A stretch of DNA of 24,665 bases. Origin: 70-18 sp041691815. Lineage in GTDB: Bacteria; Pseudomonadota; Alphaproteobacteria; Acetobacterales; Acetobacteraceae. This document shows, in pieces, positions 1 to 8,250 of the stretch (positions are counted from its first letter, which is position 1; the number at the start of each line of letters is the position of its first letter). The translations under genes were made by a program, and so were the position numbers. The notes under the pieces were generated by a model that was given only the letters and a program-made list of their open reading frames with translations, searched no databases and was not told where the DNA came from. The stretch covers positions 1 to 24,665 of the forward strand of contig JBEPTZ010000063.1 of the NCBI GenBank assembly GCA_041691815.1, given 5' to 3'.

Positions 1-456
1 TCCCCGGCGCCCGCCGCGCCGGCGGCCGCACCGGCCCCGGCCGCCGCGGCGCTGCCGTCGATCGCGCCGTTCCTGGCCACCGGCGACGTTGCGGCGGGCG
101 CCAAGACCGCCAAGACCCAGTGCGCGGTGTGCCACAGCTTTGCCAAGGACGGAAAGAACGGCGTCGGCCCGCATCTGTGGGACGTGATGACCCGCGGCCA
201 TGCCGAACTGGCAAACTTCAACTATTCGCCGGCGCTGAAGGCGAAGAAGGGCCCGTGGACCTATGACGACCTGAACGAGTGGCTGTACAAGCCCGCGCAA
301 TACGCGCCCGGCACCCGCATGGCGTTCGCCGGCATCAGGAAGGAGCAGGATCGGGCCAACGTGATCCTCTACCTGCGCTCGCTGTCGGATAACCCGCCGC
401 CGCTGCCGGGCGCCGCTGCCGCGCCGGCTGCCGCGCCCGCCCCGGCGAAGAACTAG
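1..456 (+). CDS. Class I cytochrome c, 5' end outside the window
   Basis: The frame is open from the first base, so the start is missing; 151 residues are visible. A haem-attachment motif CAVCH lies at visible residues 41-45, and a likely axial methionine is M107 in GTRMAFAGI, as in c-type cytochromes of the c550/c552 (CycM-like) type. About 20 residues of Ala/Pro-rich linker precede the haem domain, and a second Ala/Pro-rich tail (PPPLPGAAAAPAAAPAPAKN) follows it. The upstream linker suggests a membrane anchor or signal peptide before the window. The protein would act in the periplasm as an electron carrier. The stop TAG is at 454-456, 25 bp before the next gene. The domain is secure; the exact electron-transfer partner cannot be told. 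Confidence 0.9.
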   Translation, partial: SPAPAAPAAAPAPAAAALPSIAPFLATGDVAAGAKTAKTQCAVCHSFAKDGKNGVGPHLWDVMTRGHAELANFNYSPALKAKKGPWTYDDLNEWLYKPAQYAPGTRMAFAGIRKEQDRANVILYLRSLSDNPPPLPGAAAAPAAAPAPAKN

Positions 457-481
457 GCGCCTGGGCGGAGGCGCCCGCGCC

Positions 482-1270
482 ATGGACGCCGCGACAATGG
501 ACGGGCTGATCCGCGCCGCCGAGGCCGCCGCCGACGTGGCCGGCGCGGTGATCCGGCCGTTCTTCCGCGCCGGGGTTGCCGCCGACCTCAAGAGCGACGC
601 CAGCCCGGTGACCATCGCCGACCGCAGCGCCGAACTGGCATTGCGCGCGGTGCTGTCGCAGCGCTTCCCCGCGCACGGCATCCTGGGCGAGGAATTCCCG
701 CCGCATAACCCCGAAGCCAGGCTGCGCTGGGTGCTGGACCCGATCGACGGCACCCGCGCCTTCATCACCGGGCGGCCGGTGTTCGGCACGCTGATCGCGC
801 TGCTGGACGGCGATACCCCGATCCTGGGCGTGATCGACCAGTGCGTGACCGGCGAACGCTGGATCGGCGCCGCTGGCCGGAAGACGGTATTTCGCGGGCC
901 GTTCGGCGGCGTCGCCGGCTGCCGGCCCTGCGCCACGCTGGCCGAAGCCGAACTGGGCTGCACCAGCCCGGAGATGCTCGGCGCCGCCGATATCGCCGGC
1001 TGGCAGCGGCTGCACCAGGCGGCGCGGCGCACCAGCTATGGCGGCGACTGCTACGCCTATGGGCTGGTGGCACTGGGCCAGATCGACGTGGTGGCCGAGG
1101 CCGGCATGAGTCTGTGGGACTGGGCAGCGCTGGTGCCGGTGATCGAAGGCAGCGGCGGCAGCCTGACCGACTGGCATGGGCAGCCACTGCGGCCGGATAG
1201 CGATGGGCATACCCTGGCAGTGGGGGATGCACGGCTGCTGGCGCCGGCGATTGGGCTGCTCAGAGGGTAG
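482..1270 (+). CDS. hisN: Inositol monophosphatase family, probable histidinol-phosphatase
   Basis: The 262-residue protein has the metal-binding signatures of the IMPase superfamily: GEE at 69-71, DPIDGT at 86-91 and WDWAAL with D213. The form LDPIDGTRAFITG, followed by VFGTLIAL, is typical of the HisN-type histidinol-phosphatases (last phosphatase step of histidine synthesis) rather than SuhB inositol phosphatases. This is a family-level inference; a 3'(2'),5'-bisphosphate nucleotidase or inositol phosphatase remains possible. The ATG at 482 has only a weak purine-rich stretch (GGGCGGAGG) before it; a second ATG lies at 497. No other his genes are nearby. The stop codon ends only 5 bp before the first terminal hairpin of repeat copy 1. 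Confidence 0.85.
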   Translation: MDAATMDGLIRAAEAAADVAGAVIRPFFRAGVAADLKSDASPVTIADRSAELALRAVLSQRFPAHGILGEEFPPHNPEARLRWVLDPIDGTRAFITGRPVFGTLIALLDGDTPILGVIDQCVTGERWIGAAGRKTVFRGPFGGVAGCRPCATLAEAELGCTSPEMLGAADIAGWQRLHQAARRTSYGGDCYAYGLVALGQIDVVAEAGMSLWDWAALVPVIEGSGGSLTDWHGQPLRPDSDGHTLAVGDARLLAPAIGLLRG

Positions 1271-1275
1271 GAAGT

Positions 1276-1397
1276 CTTCTTTTTGTGAACAAAAAGAAGC
1301 AAAAAAACTTTCTATCCATTGGAGTGTACGGGGTCTCCGCCGCTCCGCTGGTGCAAGGCGGATAAAAGTTTTTTGGTTCTTTTTTGCAAAAAAGAAC
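1276..1397 (+). repeat. Double-hairpin palindromic repeat, copy 1 (A to B orientation)
   Basis: Hairpin A is CTTCTTTTTGT (1276-1286) paired with ACAAAAAGAAG (1289-1299). Hairpin B is GTTCTTTTTTG (1376-1386) paired with CAAAAAAGAAC (1387-1397). Between them are the arms AAAAAACTTTCTATCC and GGATAAAAGTTTTTT and a GC-rich core that starts TTGGAGTGTACGG. Outside the hairpins GGAAG (1270-1274) and CTTCC (1400-1404) can pair as a basal stem. The copy fills the gap between hisN and yejA. Confidence 0.93.
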
Positions 1398-1456
1398 TGC
1401 TTCCTTTCCCTGCCCCGCAGCCTTGCGATAATGGTATTGGCAATGGGGAGAGGCTG

Positions 1457-3274
1457 ATGCGGATTTGGATTGGCGGTTTGTTGATGGCGTTGCTGCTGGT
1501 GGCGCCGGGTCTGGCGCAGCCGCGCGGTGACGCGTTGTCGCTGATGGCGGCGCCGGCGCTGCCGGTGGGGTTCGCGCAGTTTCCCTATGTCAATCCGGAC
1601 GCGCCGAAGGGTGGCAGCGTGACGCTGAGCACGGTTGGCACGTTTGACAGTTTCAATCCGTTCATCGTGCGCGGCAGTGCGGCCAGCGGCATCAGCCAGG
1701 TGTGGGACACGCTGATGCGCGCCAATGCCGACGAGGCGGAGGCGATGTATTGCCATCTTTGCCAGAGTGTCGCGGTGGCGGCGGATGGCATGTCGGTGAG
1801 CTTCGTGCTGCGGCCGGAGGCGCGGTTCAACGATGGCACGCCGGTGACCGCCGAGGATGTCGTCTGGACGTTCAATACGCTGCGCAAGGACGGAAGGCCG
1901 AATTACGCGCAATATTACAGCGGCGTGGAGCGGGTGACGGTGGATGGCGAGCGGCAGGTGACGTTCCACTTCAAGACCGCCGGCAACCGGGAATTGCCGA
2001 TGATCCTGGGGCAGTTGGCGGTTTTGCCGGAGCATTGGTGGAAGGGGCGCGATTTCTCCAAGCCGCTGGTCGATCGGCCGCTGGGCTCGGGGCCGTATCG
2101 GGTGGGGGAGTACGAGTTCGGGCGGCACCTGGTGCTGGAGCGGGTGGCGGATTACTGGGGCAAGGATTTGCCGACGGCGAAGGGCCTGGCCAATTTCGGG
2201 TCGATCCGCACCGAGTATTTCCGCGACGCGACGGTGGCGCTGGAGGCGTTCAAGGCCGGGCAGGTGGATTTCCGCAGCGAGCAGTCGTCGAAAGACTGGG
2301 CGACGGCGTATGATTTTCCCGCCGTGGCGCGCGGGCTGGTGAAGAAGGAGATGCTGCGGCATCGGCTGCCGACCGGGATGCAGGGGTTTGCGATGAACAC
2401 CCGCCGGCCGCTGTTCAAGGATGTGCGGGTGCGGCATGCGCTGGCGCTGGCGTTCGATTTCGAGTGGGAGAACGCCAATCTGTTCTATGACGCCTATACC
2501 CGCACCGAGAGCTATTTCAGCAACAGCGACCTGGCATCGTCCGGGGTGCCGCAGGGGGCGGAACTGGCGCTGCTGGAGCCGTTTCGCGGCGAATTGCCGG
2601 CGGCCCTGTTCACCCAGCCGTTGAAGCTGCCGGTGACCGATGGGCGGGGGAATAATCGCGCCGAACTGACCGCCGCACTGGCGCTGCTGCGCGAGGCCGG
2701 CTGGCAGGTGCAGAACCGCAGGCTGGTGAACGCCGCGGGGCAGCCGTTCCAGTTCGAGATCCTGCTGTCGCAGGCGGCGTTCGAGCGGGTGGCGTTGCCC
2801 TATGTGCAGTGGCTGGGCCGGCTGGGGATTACCGCGCGGGTGCGCACGGTGGACCCGGCGCAGTATCAGCGGCAGTTGGACGATTATGATTACGACATGA
2901 CGGTGACGGTGGTGCCGGAATCCGAAAGCCCGGGCAACGAGCAGATCGGCTTCTGGACCTGCGCCTCGGCGAAGCAGATCGGCGGCGAGAACCTGATGGG
3001 GGTGTGCAACCCGGTGGTGGACGCGCTGGTGGAAAAGCTGGTGAAGGCGCCGGATCGGGCGGCGCTGCTGGCCGCCGCGCACGCGCTGGACCGGGTGCTG
3101 CTGTGGGGCTGGTACGTGGTGCCGCAATGGCATCTGCAAGGGGTGCGGGTGGCGTACTGGGATCGATTCGGGCGGCCGTCGCAGCCGGTGCGGACCGGGC
3201 TGGCATTCGATTCGTGGTGGATCGACGCGAAACTGTCGGCGGCCACCGAGGCGGCACGGCGCGCCGGGAAGTGA
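1457..3274 (+). CDS. yejA: Peptide ABC transporter substrate-binding protein, YejA type
   Basis: This is a family 5 (SBP_bac_5) extracellular solute-binding protein of 605 residues. Residues 1-20 (MRIWIGGLLMALLLVAPGLA) form a Sec signal peptide with cleavage expected after A20. The mature protein begins with the family's hallmark segments (YVNPDAPKGGSVTLS, FDSFNPFIVRG), which match the YejA branch that serves the YejABEF oligopeptide/microcin C importer. I place the start at ATG 1457 because a good ribosome site (GGGGAGAGG) lies just upstream and the signal peptide follows at once. The same frame stays open upstream through repeat copy 1, so automatic calls may add a false 46-residue tail from the repeat. 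yejB, yejE and yejF follow in order. Confidence 0.92.
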   Translation: MRIWIGGLLMALLLVAPGLAQPRGDALSLMAAPALPVGFAQFPYVNPDAPKGGSVTLSTVGTFDSFNPFIVRGSAASGISQVWDTLMRANADEAEAMYCHLCQSVAVAADGMSVSFVLRPEARFNDGTPVTAEDVVWTFNTLRKDGRPNYAQYYSGVERVTVDGERQVTFHFKTAGNRELPMILGQLAVLPEHWWKGRDFSKPLVDRPLGSGPYRVGEYEFGRHLVLERVADYWGKDLPTAKGLANFGSIRTEYFRDATVALEAFKAGQVDFRSEQSSKDWATAYDFPAVARGLVKKEMLRHRLPTGMQGFAMNTRRPLFKDVRVRHALALAFDFEWENANLFYDAYTRTESYFSNSDLASSGVPQGAELALLEPFRGELPAALFTQPLKLPVTDGRGNNRAELTAALALLREAGWQVQNRRLVNAAGQPFQFEILLSQAAFERVALPYVQWLGRLGITARVRTVDPAQYQRQLDDYDYDMTVTVVPESESPGNEQIGFWTCASAKQIGGENLMGVCNPVVDALVEKLVKAPDRAALLAAAHALDRVLLWGWYVVPQWHLQGVRVAYWDRFGRPSQPVRTGLAFDSWWIDAKLSAATEAARRAGK

Positions 3275-3293
3275 GGGGCGCGGGAAGCAAGCA

Positions 3294-3418
3294 GTCCTTT
3301 TTTGGAAAAAAGGACCAAAAAACTTTTTATCCGCCTTGCAACTGCGGAGGGGTGGAGAGGGCGGAGTCTCCAAAACGGATAAAAAGTTTTTTTGCTTCTT
3401 TTTGTTCACAAAAAGAAG
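3294..3418 (-). repeat. Double-hairpin palindromic repeat, copy 2 (B to A on the plus strand)
   Basis: Hairpin B is GTCCTTTTTT (3294-3303) with AAAAAAGGAC (3306-3315); hairpin A is CTTCTTTTTGT (3395-3405) with ACAAAAAGAAG (3408-3418). The inner arms are a perfect 17-bp inverted repeat: AAAAAACTTTTTATCCG (3317-3333) and CGGATAAAAAGTTTTTT (3376-3392). The core contains GGAGTCTCC (3363-3371) and the conserved TTGCAA block beside the B side. GGGAAG upstream and CTTCC downstream can form a basal stem. The copy occupies nearly the whole gap between yejA and yejB. Confidence 0.94.
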
Positions 3419-3431
3419 ACCTTCCTTTCTG

Positions 3432-4514
3432 ATGGGCTCTTATCTGATCCGCCGGCTTTTGCTGGTCATCCCGACATTGTTTGGCATCATCGCGATCAAT
3501 TTCGCGGTGGTGCAGTTCGCGCCGGGTGGGCCGGTGGAGCAGATGATTGCCGAACTGCGTGGGCGGGGCGGCGACACCATGGGGCGGCTGACCGGCGGTG
3601 GCACTGCCGAGGTGGCGCCGGTGACGACCGAGGGGCCGTATCGCGGCGCGCGCGGGCTGGACCCGCACCTGGTGGCGCAGATCAACAAGATGTTCGGGTT
3701 CGACAAGCCGGCGGGCGAGCGGTTTTTGGATATGGTGGGGAATTATCTGCGGTTTGATTTCGGGCGCAGTTTTTTTCGCGACGACAGCGTGATCCATCTG
3801 ATTGCCGAGAAGATGCCGGTTTCGATCTCGATCGGGTTGTGGTCGACGCTGCTGATCTATTTTGTCTCGATTCCGCTGGGTATTGCCAAGGCGGTGCGGG
3901 ATGGCAGCCGGTTTGATCTTGCCACCTCGGCGGCGGTGCTGGTGGGGTATGCGGTGCCGGGGTTTCTGTTCGCGATTCTGCTGGTGGTGCTGTTTGCCGG
4001 CGGTAGCTTCGTGCAGTGGTTTCCGTTGCGCGGGCTGGTGAGTCCGGGTTCGGCGGGGTGGCCGTGGGCGGATCGGGCGCTGGATTATCTGTGGCACATG
4101 GTGCTGCCGACCCTGGCGCTGGTGGTGGGCGGGTTTGCCAGCCTGACGATGCTGACCAAGAACTGCTTTCTCGATGAAATCCGCAAGCAATACGTGGTGA
4201 CCGCGCGGGCCAAGGGGGCGAGCGAGCGGCGGGTGATGTATCGGCACGTGTTTCGCAATGCGATGCTGTTGATCGTGGCGGGATTTCCTGCGGCGTTTAT
4301 TTCGATGCTGTTCAGCTCGCAGTTGCTGATCGAGATCGTGTTCTCGCTGGATGGGCTGGGGCTGCTGGGGTTCGAGTCGGCGATCCGGCGGGATTATCCG
4401 GTGATGTTCGGGACGCTGTATATTTTCACGCTGCTGGGGCTGCTGCTGCAGATTATTGGCGACATGATGTATACGCTGGTCGATCCGCGGATCGATTTCG
4501 AGCGGCGGCAATAG
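3432..4514 (+). CDS. yejB: Peptide ABC transporter permease, YejB type
   Basis: This 360-residue inner-membrane permease belongs to the DppB/OppB (BPD_transp_1) family. It opens with the usual first helix (SYLIRRLLLVIPTLFGIIAI), has a long periplasmic loop after it, and carries the cytoplasmic EAA coupling motif around TARAKGASERRVMYRHVFRN, followed by the final helices. The ending (YTLVDPRIDF) is typical. With YejE it should form the channel of the peptide importer. ATG 3432 fits homologues, but the 13 bases before it are pyrimidine-rich (ACCTTCCTTTCTG) and give no Shine-Dalgarno sequence; they follow directly on hairpin A of repeat copy 2. The frame is open back into the repeat, so an N-terminally extended product cannot be excluded. 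Confidence 0.92.
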   Translation: MGSYLIRRLLLVIPTLFGIIAINFAVVQFAPGGPVEQMIAELRGRGGDTMGRLTGGGTAEVAPVTTEGPYRGARGLDPHLVAQINKMFGFDKPAGERFLDMVGNYLRFDFGRSFFRDDSVIHLIAEKMPVSISIGLWSTLLIYFVSIPLGIAKAVRDGSRFDLATSAAVLVGYAVPGFLFAILLVVLFAGGSFVQWFPLRGLVSPGSAGWPWADRALDYLWHMVLPTLALVVGGFASLTMLTKNCFLDEIRKQYVVTARAKGASERRVMYRHVFRNAMLLIVAGFPAAFISMLFSSQLLIEIVFSLDGLGLLGFESAIRRDYPVMFGTLYIFTLLGLLLQIIGDMMYTLVDPRIDFERRQ

Positions 4515-4517
4515 CGG

Positions 4518-5543
4518 ATGGCGATGTCGCCGCTCACCCGGCGTCGGCTCGGCGTGTTTCGCGCGCATCGGCGGGGCTACTGGTCGCTGTGGATCTTCAT
4601 GGTGCTGTTCGTGCTGAGCCTGTTTGCCGAGTTCATCGCCAATGATCGGCCGCTGGTGGTGCGGTTCAATGAGCAGTGGTATTTTCCGGTGCTGCACGAC
4701 TACAGCGAGGATACCTTCGGGGCGGAGTTTCTGCCGACCGAGGCGGATTATTCGGCGGTGGATGTGCAGGCGGCGATCGGCAAGCATGGCTGGATGTTGT
4801 GGCCGGCGATCCCCTATCATTACGATACGATCGTGCTGCATCTGCCTGGCTCGGCGCCCACCGCGCCCTCCTGGCAGAACCTGCTGGGCACCGATGACCA
4901 GGCGCGCGATGTACTGTCGCGGGTGATCTATGGGTTTCGCATCTCGGTGCTGTTCGGCTTCACGCTGACGATTATCGCGTCGGCGATCGGGATCGCGGCG
5001 GGGGCGATCCAGGGCTATCGCGGCGGGCTGACCGACCTTTTTTTCCAGCGGTTCATTGAGATCTGGAACGGGATGCCGCAACTGTATCTGCTGATCATCC
5101 TGGGCAGCGTGATTTCCCCAAGTTTCTGGATTTTGCTGGGGTTTTTGCTGCTGTTCTCGTGGATGGCGCTGACCGGGGTGGTGCGGGCGGAGTTTCTGCG
5201 CGGGCGCAACCTGGAGTATGTGCGGGCCGCGAAGGCGCTCGGCGTGTCCGATGTGGCGGTGATGTGGCGGCATATCCTGCCCAACGCGATGGTGGCGACG
5301 CTGACCTTCCTGCCGTTCACGCTGTCCGGCTCGGTGACCATCCTGGCCAGCCTGGACTTCCTCGGCTTCGGGCTGCCGCCGGGCTCGCCGTCGTTGGGCG
5401 AACTCGTGAGCCAGGCGAAGAACAACCTGCAGGCCCCCTGGCTCGGCATCACCGCCTTCCTGGTGCTGGGGGGCGTGCTGACGCTGCTGATCTTCATCGG
5501 CGAGGCAGTGCGCGACGCGTTTGATCCGCGGCGGATGCCATGA
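4518..5543 (+). CDS. yejE: Peptide ABC transporter permease, YejE type
   Basis: This 341-residue permease is of the DppC/OppC family. The N-terminus has the short cytoplasmic stretch with RRRLGVFRAHRRGYWSLWIF leading into helix 1, then the large periplasmic segment seen in YejE proteins, the GTDDQARDVLSRVIYG signature and the EAA motif (AKALGVSDVAVMWRHILPN). It ends DAFDPRRMP. It starts 3 bp after the yejB stop (ATG 4518; a second ATG at 4524 is also possible), so the two permease genes are translationally close. It is the only junction in this transporter operon without a repeat. It should pair with YejB in the inner membrane. Confidence 0.92.
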   Translation: MAMSPLTRRRLGVFRAHRRGYWSLWIFMVLFVLSLFAEFIANDRPLVVRFNEQWYFPVLHDYSEDTFGAEFLPTEADYSAVDVQAAIGKHGWMLWPAIPYHYDTIVLHLPGSAPTAPSWQNLLGTDDQARDVLSRVIYGFRISVLFGFTLTIIASAIGIAAGAIQGYRGGLTDLFFQRFIEIWNGMPQLYLLIILGSVISPSFWILLGFLLLFSWMALTGVVRAEFLRGRNLEYVRAAKALGVSDVAVMWRHILPNAMVATLTFLPFTLSGSVTILASLDFLGFGLPPGSPSLGELVSQAKNNLQAPWLGITAFLVLGGVLTLLIFIGEAVRDAFDPRRMP

Positions 5544-5556
5544 AGAGCAGGAAAGT

Positions 5557-5679
5557 GTTCTTTTTTGAGAAAGAAGAACCAAAAAATTTTTATCCGCCTT
5601 GCAACGGGGGAGGCGTGGAGACTCCGGAGTCTTCAATGGATGAAAAGTTTTTTTGCTTCTTTTTGTTCACAAAAAGAAG
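5557..5679 (-). repeat. Double-hairpin palindromic repeat, copy 3 (B to A on the plus strand)
   Basis: Hairpin B (5557-5579) is partly decayed: GTTCTT pairs with AAGAAC, but the inner stem has wobbles. The inner arms are AAAAAATTTTTATCC (5581-5595) and GGATGAAAAGTTTTTTT (5638-5654), paired with G-T wobbles. The core has a near-perfect palindrome, GGAGACTCCGGAGTCTTC (5617-5634). Hairpin A is CTTCTTTTTGT (5656-5666) with ACAAAAAGAAG (5669-5679). The copy separates yejE from yejF. The 3' side holds a short frame (ATG 5636, 18 codons) whose TGA overlaps the GTG start of yejF. Confidence 0.92.
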
Positions 5680-5688
5680 TGCTTCCTT

Positions 5689-7296
5689 GTGACGAACCTG
5701 GTCACCGCCGAAAACCTGAACATCGCCTTCGGCGCCCGCCACGTTGTCCGCGATGTCAGCTTCAGCATCGCGCCCGGTGAGGTGCTGGCGCTGGTGGGCG
5801 AGTCCGGTTCCGGCAAGTCGCTCACTGCGCTGTCGCTGTTGCAGCTGCTGCCGCCGGGGGCGGCCTGTTCGGGCAGTGTGGTGGTCGATGGCCAGGCGGT
5901 GATTGGCGCCTCCTGGCGCGCGTTGCGGCGGTTGCGGGGCGGCGTGGCCGGCATGGTGTTCCAGGAGCCGACCAGCAGCCTCAACCCGCTGACCCGGATT
6001 GGCGCGCAAGTGATGGAGGCGATGACCCTGCATCGCCGACTGCCGGCCGCCACCGCCCGGGCGCATGCGATCGAACTGCTGGACGAGGTCGGTTTTCCGG
6101 ATGCGCGGCACCGGCTGGATGCATTTCCGCACCAGCTTTCCGGCGGCCAGCGGCAGCGGGTGATGATCGCGATTGCGCTGGCCAACGACCCCAAGCTGCT
6201 GATCGCCGATGAGCCGACCACGGCGCTGGATGTCACCATCCAGGCGCAGATTCTCAAGCTGCTGGCTGCCCGCAAGGCGGCGCGGGGCCTGGCGCTGCTG
6301 CTGATCAGCCATGATCTGTCGATCGTGCGCCGCTATGCCGACCGGGTTTGCGTGATGAAGGACGGGGTGATCGTCGAGACCGGGCCGGTGGCCAGCGTGT
6401 TTGCCAGCCCGGCGCATGAATATACCCGGATGCTGCTGGATGCCGAGCCGCGCGGCCGCCCGGCGCCGCTGGCGGAGGGGGCGGCCGAGGTGGTGCGCGC
6501 CGAGAATCTGCGGGTGTATTTCGCCATCACCAGCGGCCTGCTGCGCCGCACCACCGGGCATGTGCGGGCGGTGGACGATGTCAGCCTGCATGTGCGGGAG
6601 GGCGAGACGCTGGGGCTGGTGGGCGAATCCGGCTCCGGCAAGTCCACCCTCGGCTTCGCGCTGCTGCGGTTGCGTGAGGCCAAGGGGCGCATCGCGTTTC
6701 TCGGGCAGGACCTTGACGGCCTGGCCAAGCCGGCATTGCGGCGGCTGCGGGCCGGCATGCAGATCGTCTTCCAGGACCCGTTCGGCAGCCTGTCGCCGCG
6801 CATGGCGGTGGGCGAGATCGTCGCCGAAGGGCTCCGCGTGCATGAGCGCGGGTTGCCCGCGGCCGAGCGTGCGGCGCGGGTGGCCGAGGCGCTGGCGGCG
6901 GTGGAGCTGCCGGCCGACTGCGCCGTGCGCTACCCGCATGAGTTCAGCGGCGGCCAGCGCCAGCGCATCGCCATCGCGCGGGCGATGGTGCTGCGGCCGC
7001 GCTTCGTGGTGCTGGACGAGCCGACCAGCGCGCTCGACATGTCGGTGCAGGCGCAGATCGTGGTGCTGCTGCGCGAGCTGCAGCGGCAGCACGGGCTGGG
7101 CTACCTGTTCATCAGCCACGATCTCAAGGTGGTCCGCGCCATGGCGCATCGGGTGATGGTGCTGCGCGCTGGCCGGGTGGTGGAGGAGGGCTCGGCCGAC
7201 GCGCTGTTCGCCAACCCGCGCGAGGATTACACCCGCGCGCTGATGGCCGCGGCATTCGACCTGGAGGCCGACGAGTCCGGCGTGGTGGCGACGTAG
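5689..7296 (+). CDS. yejF: Peptide ABC transporter with two ATPase domains, YejF type
   Basis: This 535-residue protein is a fused pair of oligopeptide-type ABC ATPases, as in YejF. Domain 1 has Walker A GESGSGKS at 37-44, signature LSGGQ at 150-154 and Walker B LLIADEPTTALD. Domain 2 has Walker A GESGSGKS at 312-319, signature FSGGQ at 419-423 and VVLDEPTSALD. It powers the YejB/YejE channel. The start is set at GTG 5689, since the ABC domain begins at once (TAENLNIAFG). No Shine-Dalgarno is seen other than AGAAG in the 3' arm of hairpin A, 9 bases upstream. The GTG overlaps the TGA of a short repeat-encoded frame (GTGA), which could give translational coupling. The frame is also open a little upstream inside the repeat. 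Confidence 0.93.
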   Translation: MTNLVTAENLNIAFGARHVVRDVSFSIAPGEVLALVGESGSGKSLTALSLLQLLPPGAACSGSVVVDGQAVIGASWRALRRLRGGVAGMVFQEPTSSLNPLTRIGAQVMEAMTLHRRLPAATARAHAIELLDEVGFPDARHRLDAFPHQLSGGQRQRVMIAIALANDPKLLIADEPTTALDVTIQAQILKLLAARKAARGLALLLISHDLSIVRRYADRVCVMKDGVIVETGPVASVFASPAHEYTRMLLDAEPRGRPAPLAEGAAEVVRAENLRVYFAITSGLLRRTTGHVRAVDDVSLHVREGETLGLVGESGSGKSTLGFALLRLREAKGRIAFLGQDLDGLAKPALRRLRAGMQIVFQDPFGSLSPRMAVGEIVAEGLRVHERGLPAAERAARVAEALAAVELPADCAVRYPHEFSGGQRQRIAIARAMVLRPRFVVLDEPTSALDMSVQAQIVVLLRELQRQHGLGYLFISHDLKVVRAMAHRVMVLRAGRVVEEGSADALFANPREDYTRALMAAAFDLEADESGVVAT

Positions 7297-7397
7297 CGGC
7301 GGAAGATAAGGTTCACATGGAGGCGGGGAGGCGGGGAGAAGCAAGACCAACCCGGGGGGCGCTGCCGGCTGAGGGCGACCATCAGGCGATCCGATCA

Positions 7398-7427
7398 TTG
7401 CAAAAGGTAAAGGTCTTCGAGTATTCT
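7398..7427 (+). promoter_or_regulatory. Possible sigma-70 promoter for the 7483 gene
   Basis: TTGCAA (7398-7403) and TATTCT (7422-7427) are spaced by 18 bp in the 186-bp gap between yejF and the next gene. The match to -35/-10 consensus is moderate. The rest of the gap shows only a short direct repeat (GGAGGCGGG) and no terminator that I can see. Confidence 0.3.
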
Positions 7428-7482
7428 GCTCGTGGTGCTGCAGGGTGTGCGCCAGGGGCGAGCGGAGTCGGAGAGATCGGAT

Positions 7483-8121
7483 ATGCGGCTGGACAGCAAT
7501 ACCCTTGCGATCGCATGTGCCGCCGGCGGCCTGTTGGCGGGGCTGGTTTTCCATTTCATTGTCCGCCGCGCGACGAAGGCGGAAATTCAGCGGCTGACGC
7601 TGGCGTTGAAAACGGCTCCATCGGCGGCGAGGGCAGCGATCGTTTCCGGCTACATCGCGCAAATTCGCGTATTCACCGACGGCATCACCGAGTTGAGGGC
7701 GAAGCTCCAGGACATCGATGTCGATATCGCCAGGCAAAAGCGCGCTGCCGGCGATGCAACGGGGTCCTCCGGGGCTGGTGCTCCCGACGGGAATGAGTCC
7801 GCGGTGAAGCTCGATCGCACCCTGGCGAAGCGCGCCCACCTGAAGCAGTCGGTCGATGCATTGACCGAGCGGAAGGTCGGTTGGGTTGAGGGGGAGCGCC
7901 TGATTCAGGTCGAGGGATACGCCAGGGATGCCTGGCAGGCCGCGCGCCGGGACATAGACGCCGAACTGGCGCGGATCGATGCCGGCCAGATCGAACTTCG
8001 GCATGCGGCGGCCAGCGCGATAAAAGAGATCAAGCAGGACCATCAAGCAGCGGCGCAGAAATCCGAGATACTGGACAACCAGAGACACGAATCTTCCACG
8101 CGGGCCAATCTGCCCAGGTGA
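7483..8121 (+). CDS. Membrane-anchored coiled-coil protein of unknown function
   Basis: I do not recognise this 212-residue protein. ATG 7483 is chosen because GGAGAG lies 7 bases upstream and a single hydrophobic helix follows directly (about residues 9-25, IACAAGGLLAGLVFHFIV), then Arg-Arg, which predicts a short periplasmic N-terminus or an inverted anchor with the rest in the cytoplasm. Residues about 28-70 and 115-195 are charged, Ala/Gln/Glu-rich and heptad-like (for example KLDRTLAKRAHLKQSVDAL and IDAELARIDAGQIELRHAA), suggesting two coiled coils split by a Gly/Ser-rich linker near residue 95. The codon choice is less extreme than in its neighbours. It stands alone, after yejF and convergent with the BI-1 gene. 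Confidence 0.7.
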   Translation: MRLDSNTLAIACAAGGLLAGLVFHFIVRRATKAEIQRLTLALKTAPSAARAAIVSGYIAQIRVFTDGITELRAKLQDIDVDIARQKRAAGDATGSSGAGAPDGNESAVKLDRTLAKRAHLKQSVDALTERKVGWVEGERLIQVEGYARDAWQAARRDIDAELARIDAGQIELRHAAASAIKEIKQDHQAAAQKSEILDNQRHESSTRANLPR

Positions 8122-8250
8122 CCTTCGGCTGGAACTACGTGGGTGACTGTTGTTCGAACCGCGCGCGATCGGCGCGTCCCGGCTACTACCGCTGTTCTCT
8201 TCGCCTCTACGTCTCTTTGTGAATCCTTTCGTTCCCCAGCCGCAGACAGC

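Noticed and set aside
1276..1397. The repeats as insertion sequences or tRNA-like genes
   Set aside because: They are about 120 bp, contain no transposase, show no clear target duplications at the copies I checked, and their fold lacks tRNA signatures.
335..3409. A 1024-codon open frame on the minus strand
   Set aside because: It is the shadow of hisN and yejA on the other strand: composition is Arg/Pro/His-rich with no domain, and the plus-strand genes have clear motifs. Similar long minus-strand frames at 3327-5636 and 5590-8088 were dismissed for the same reason.
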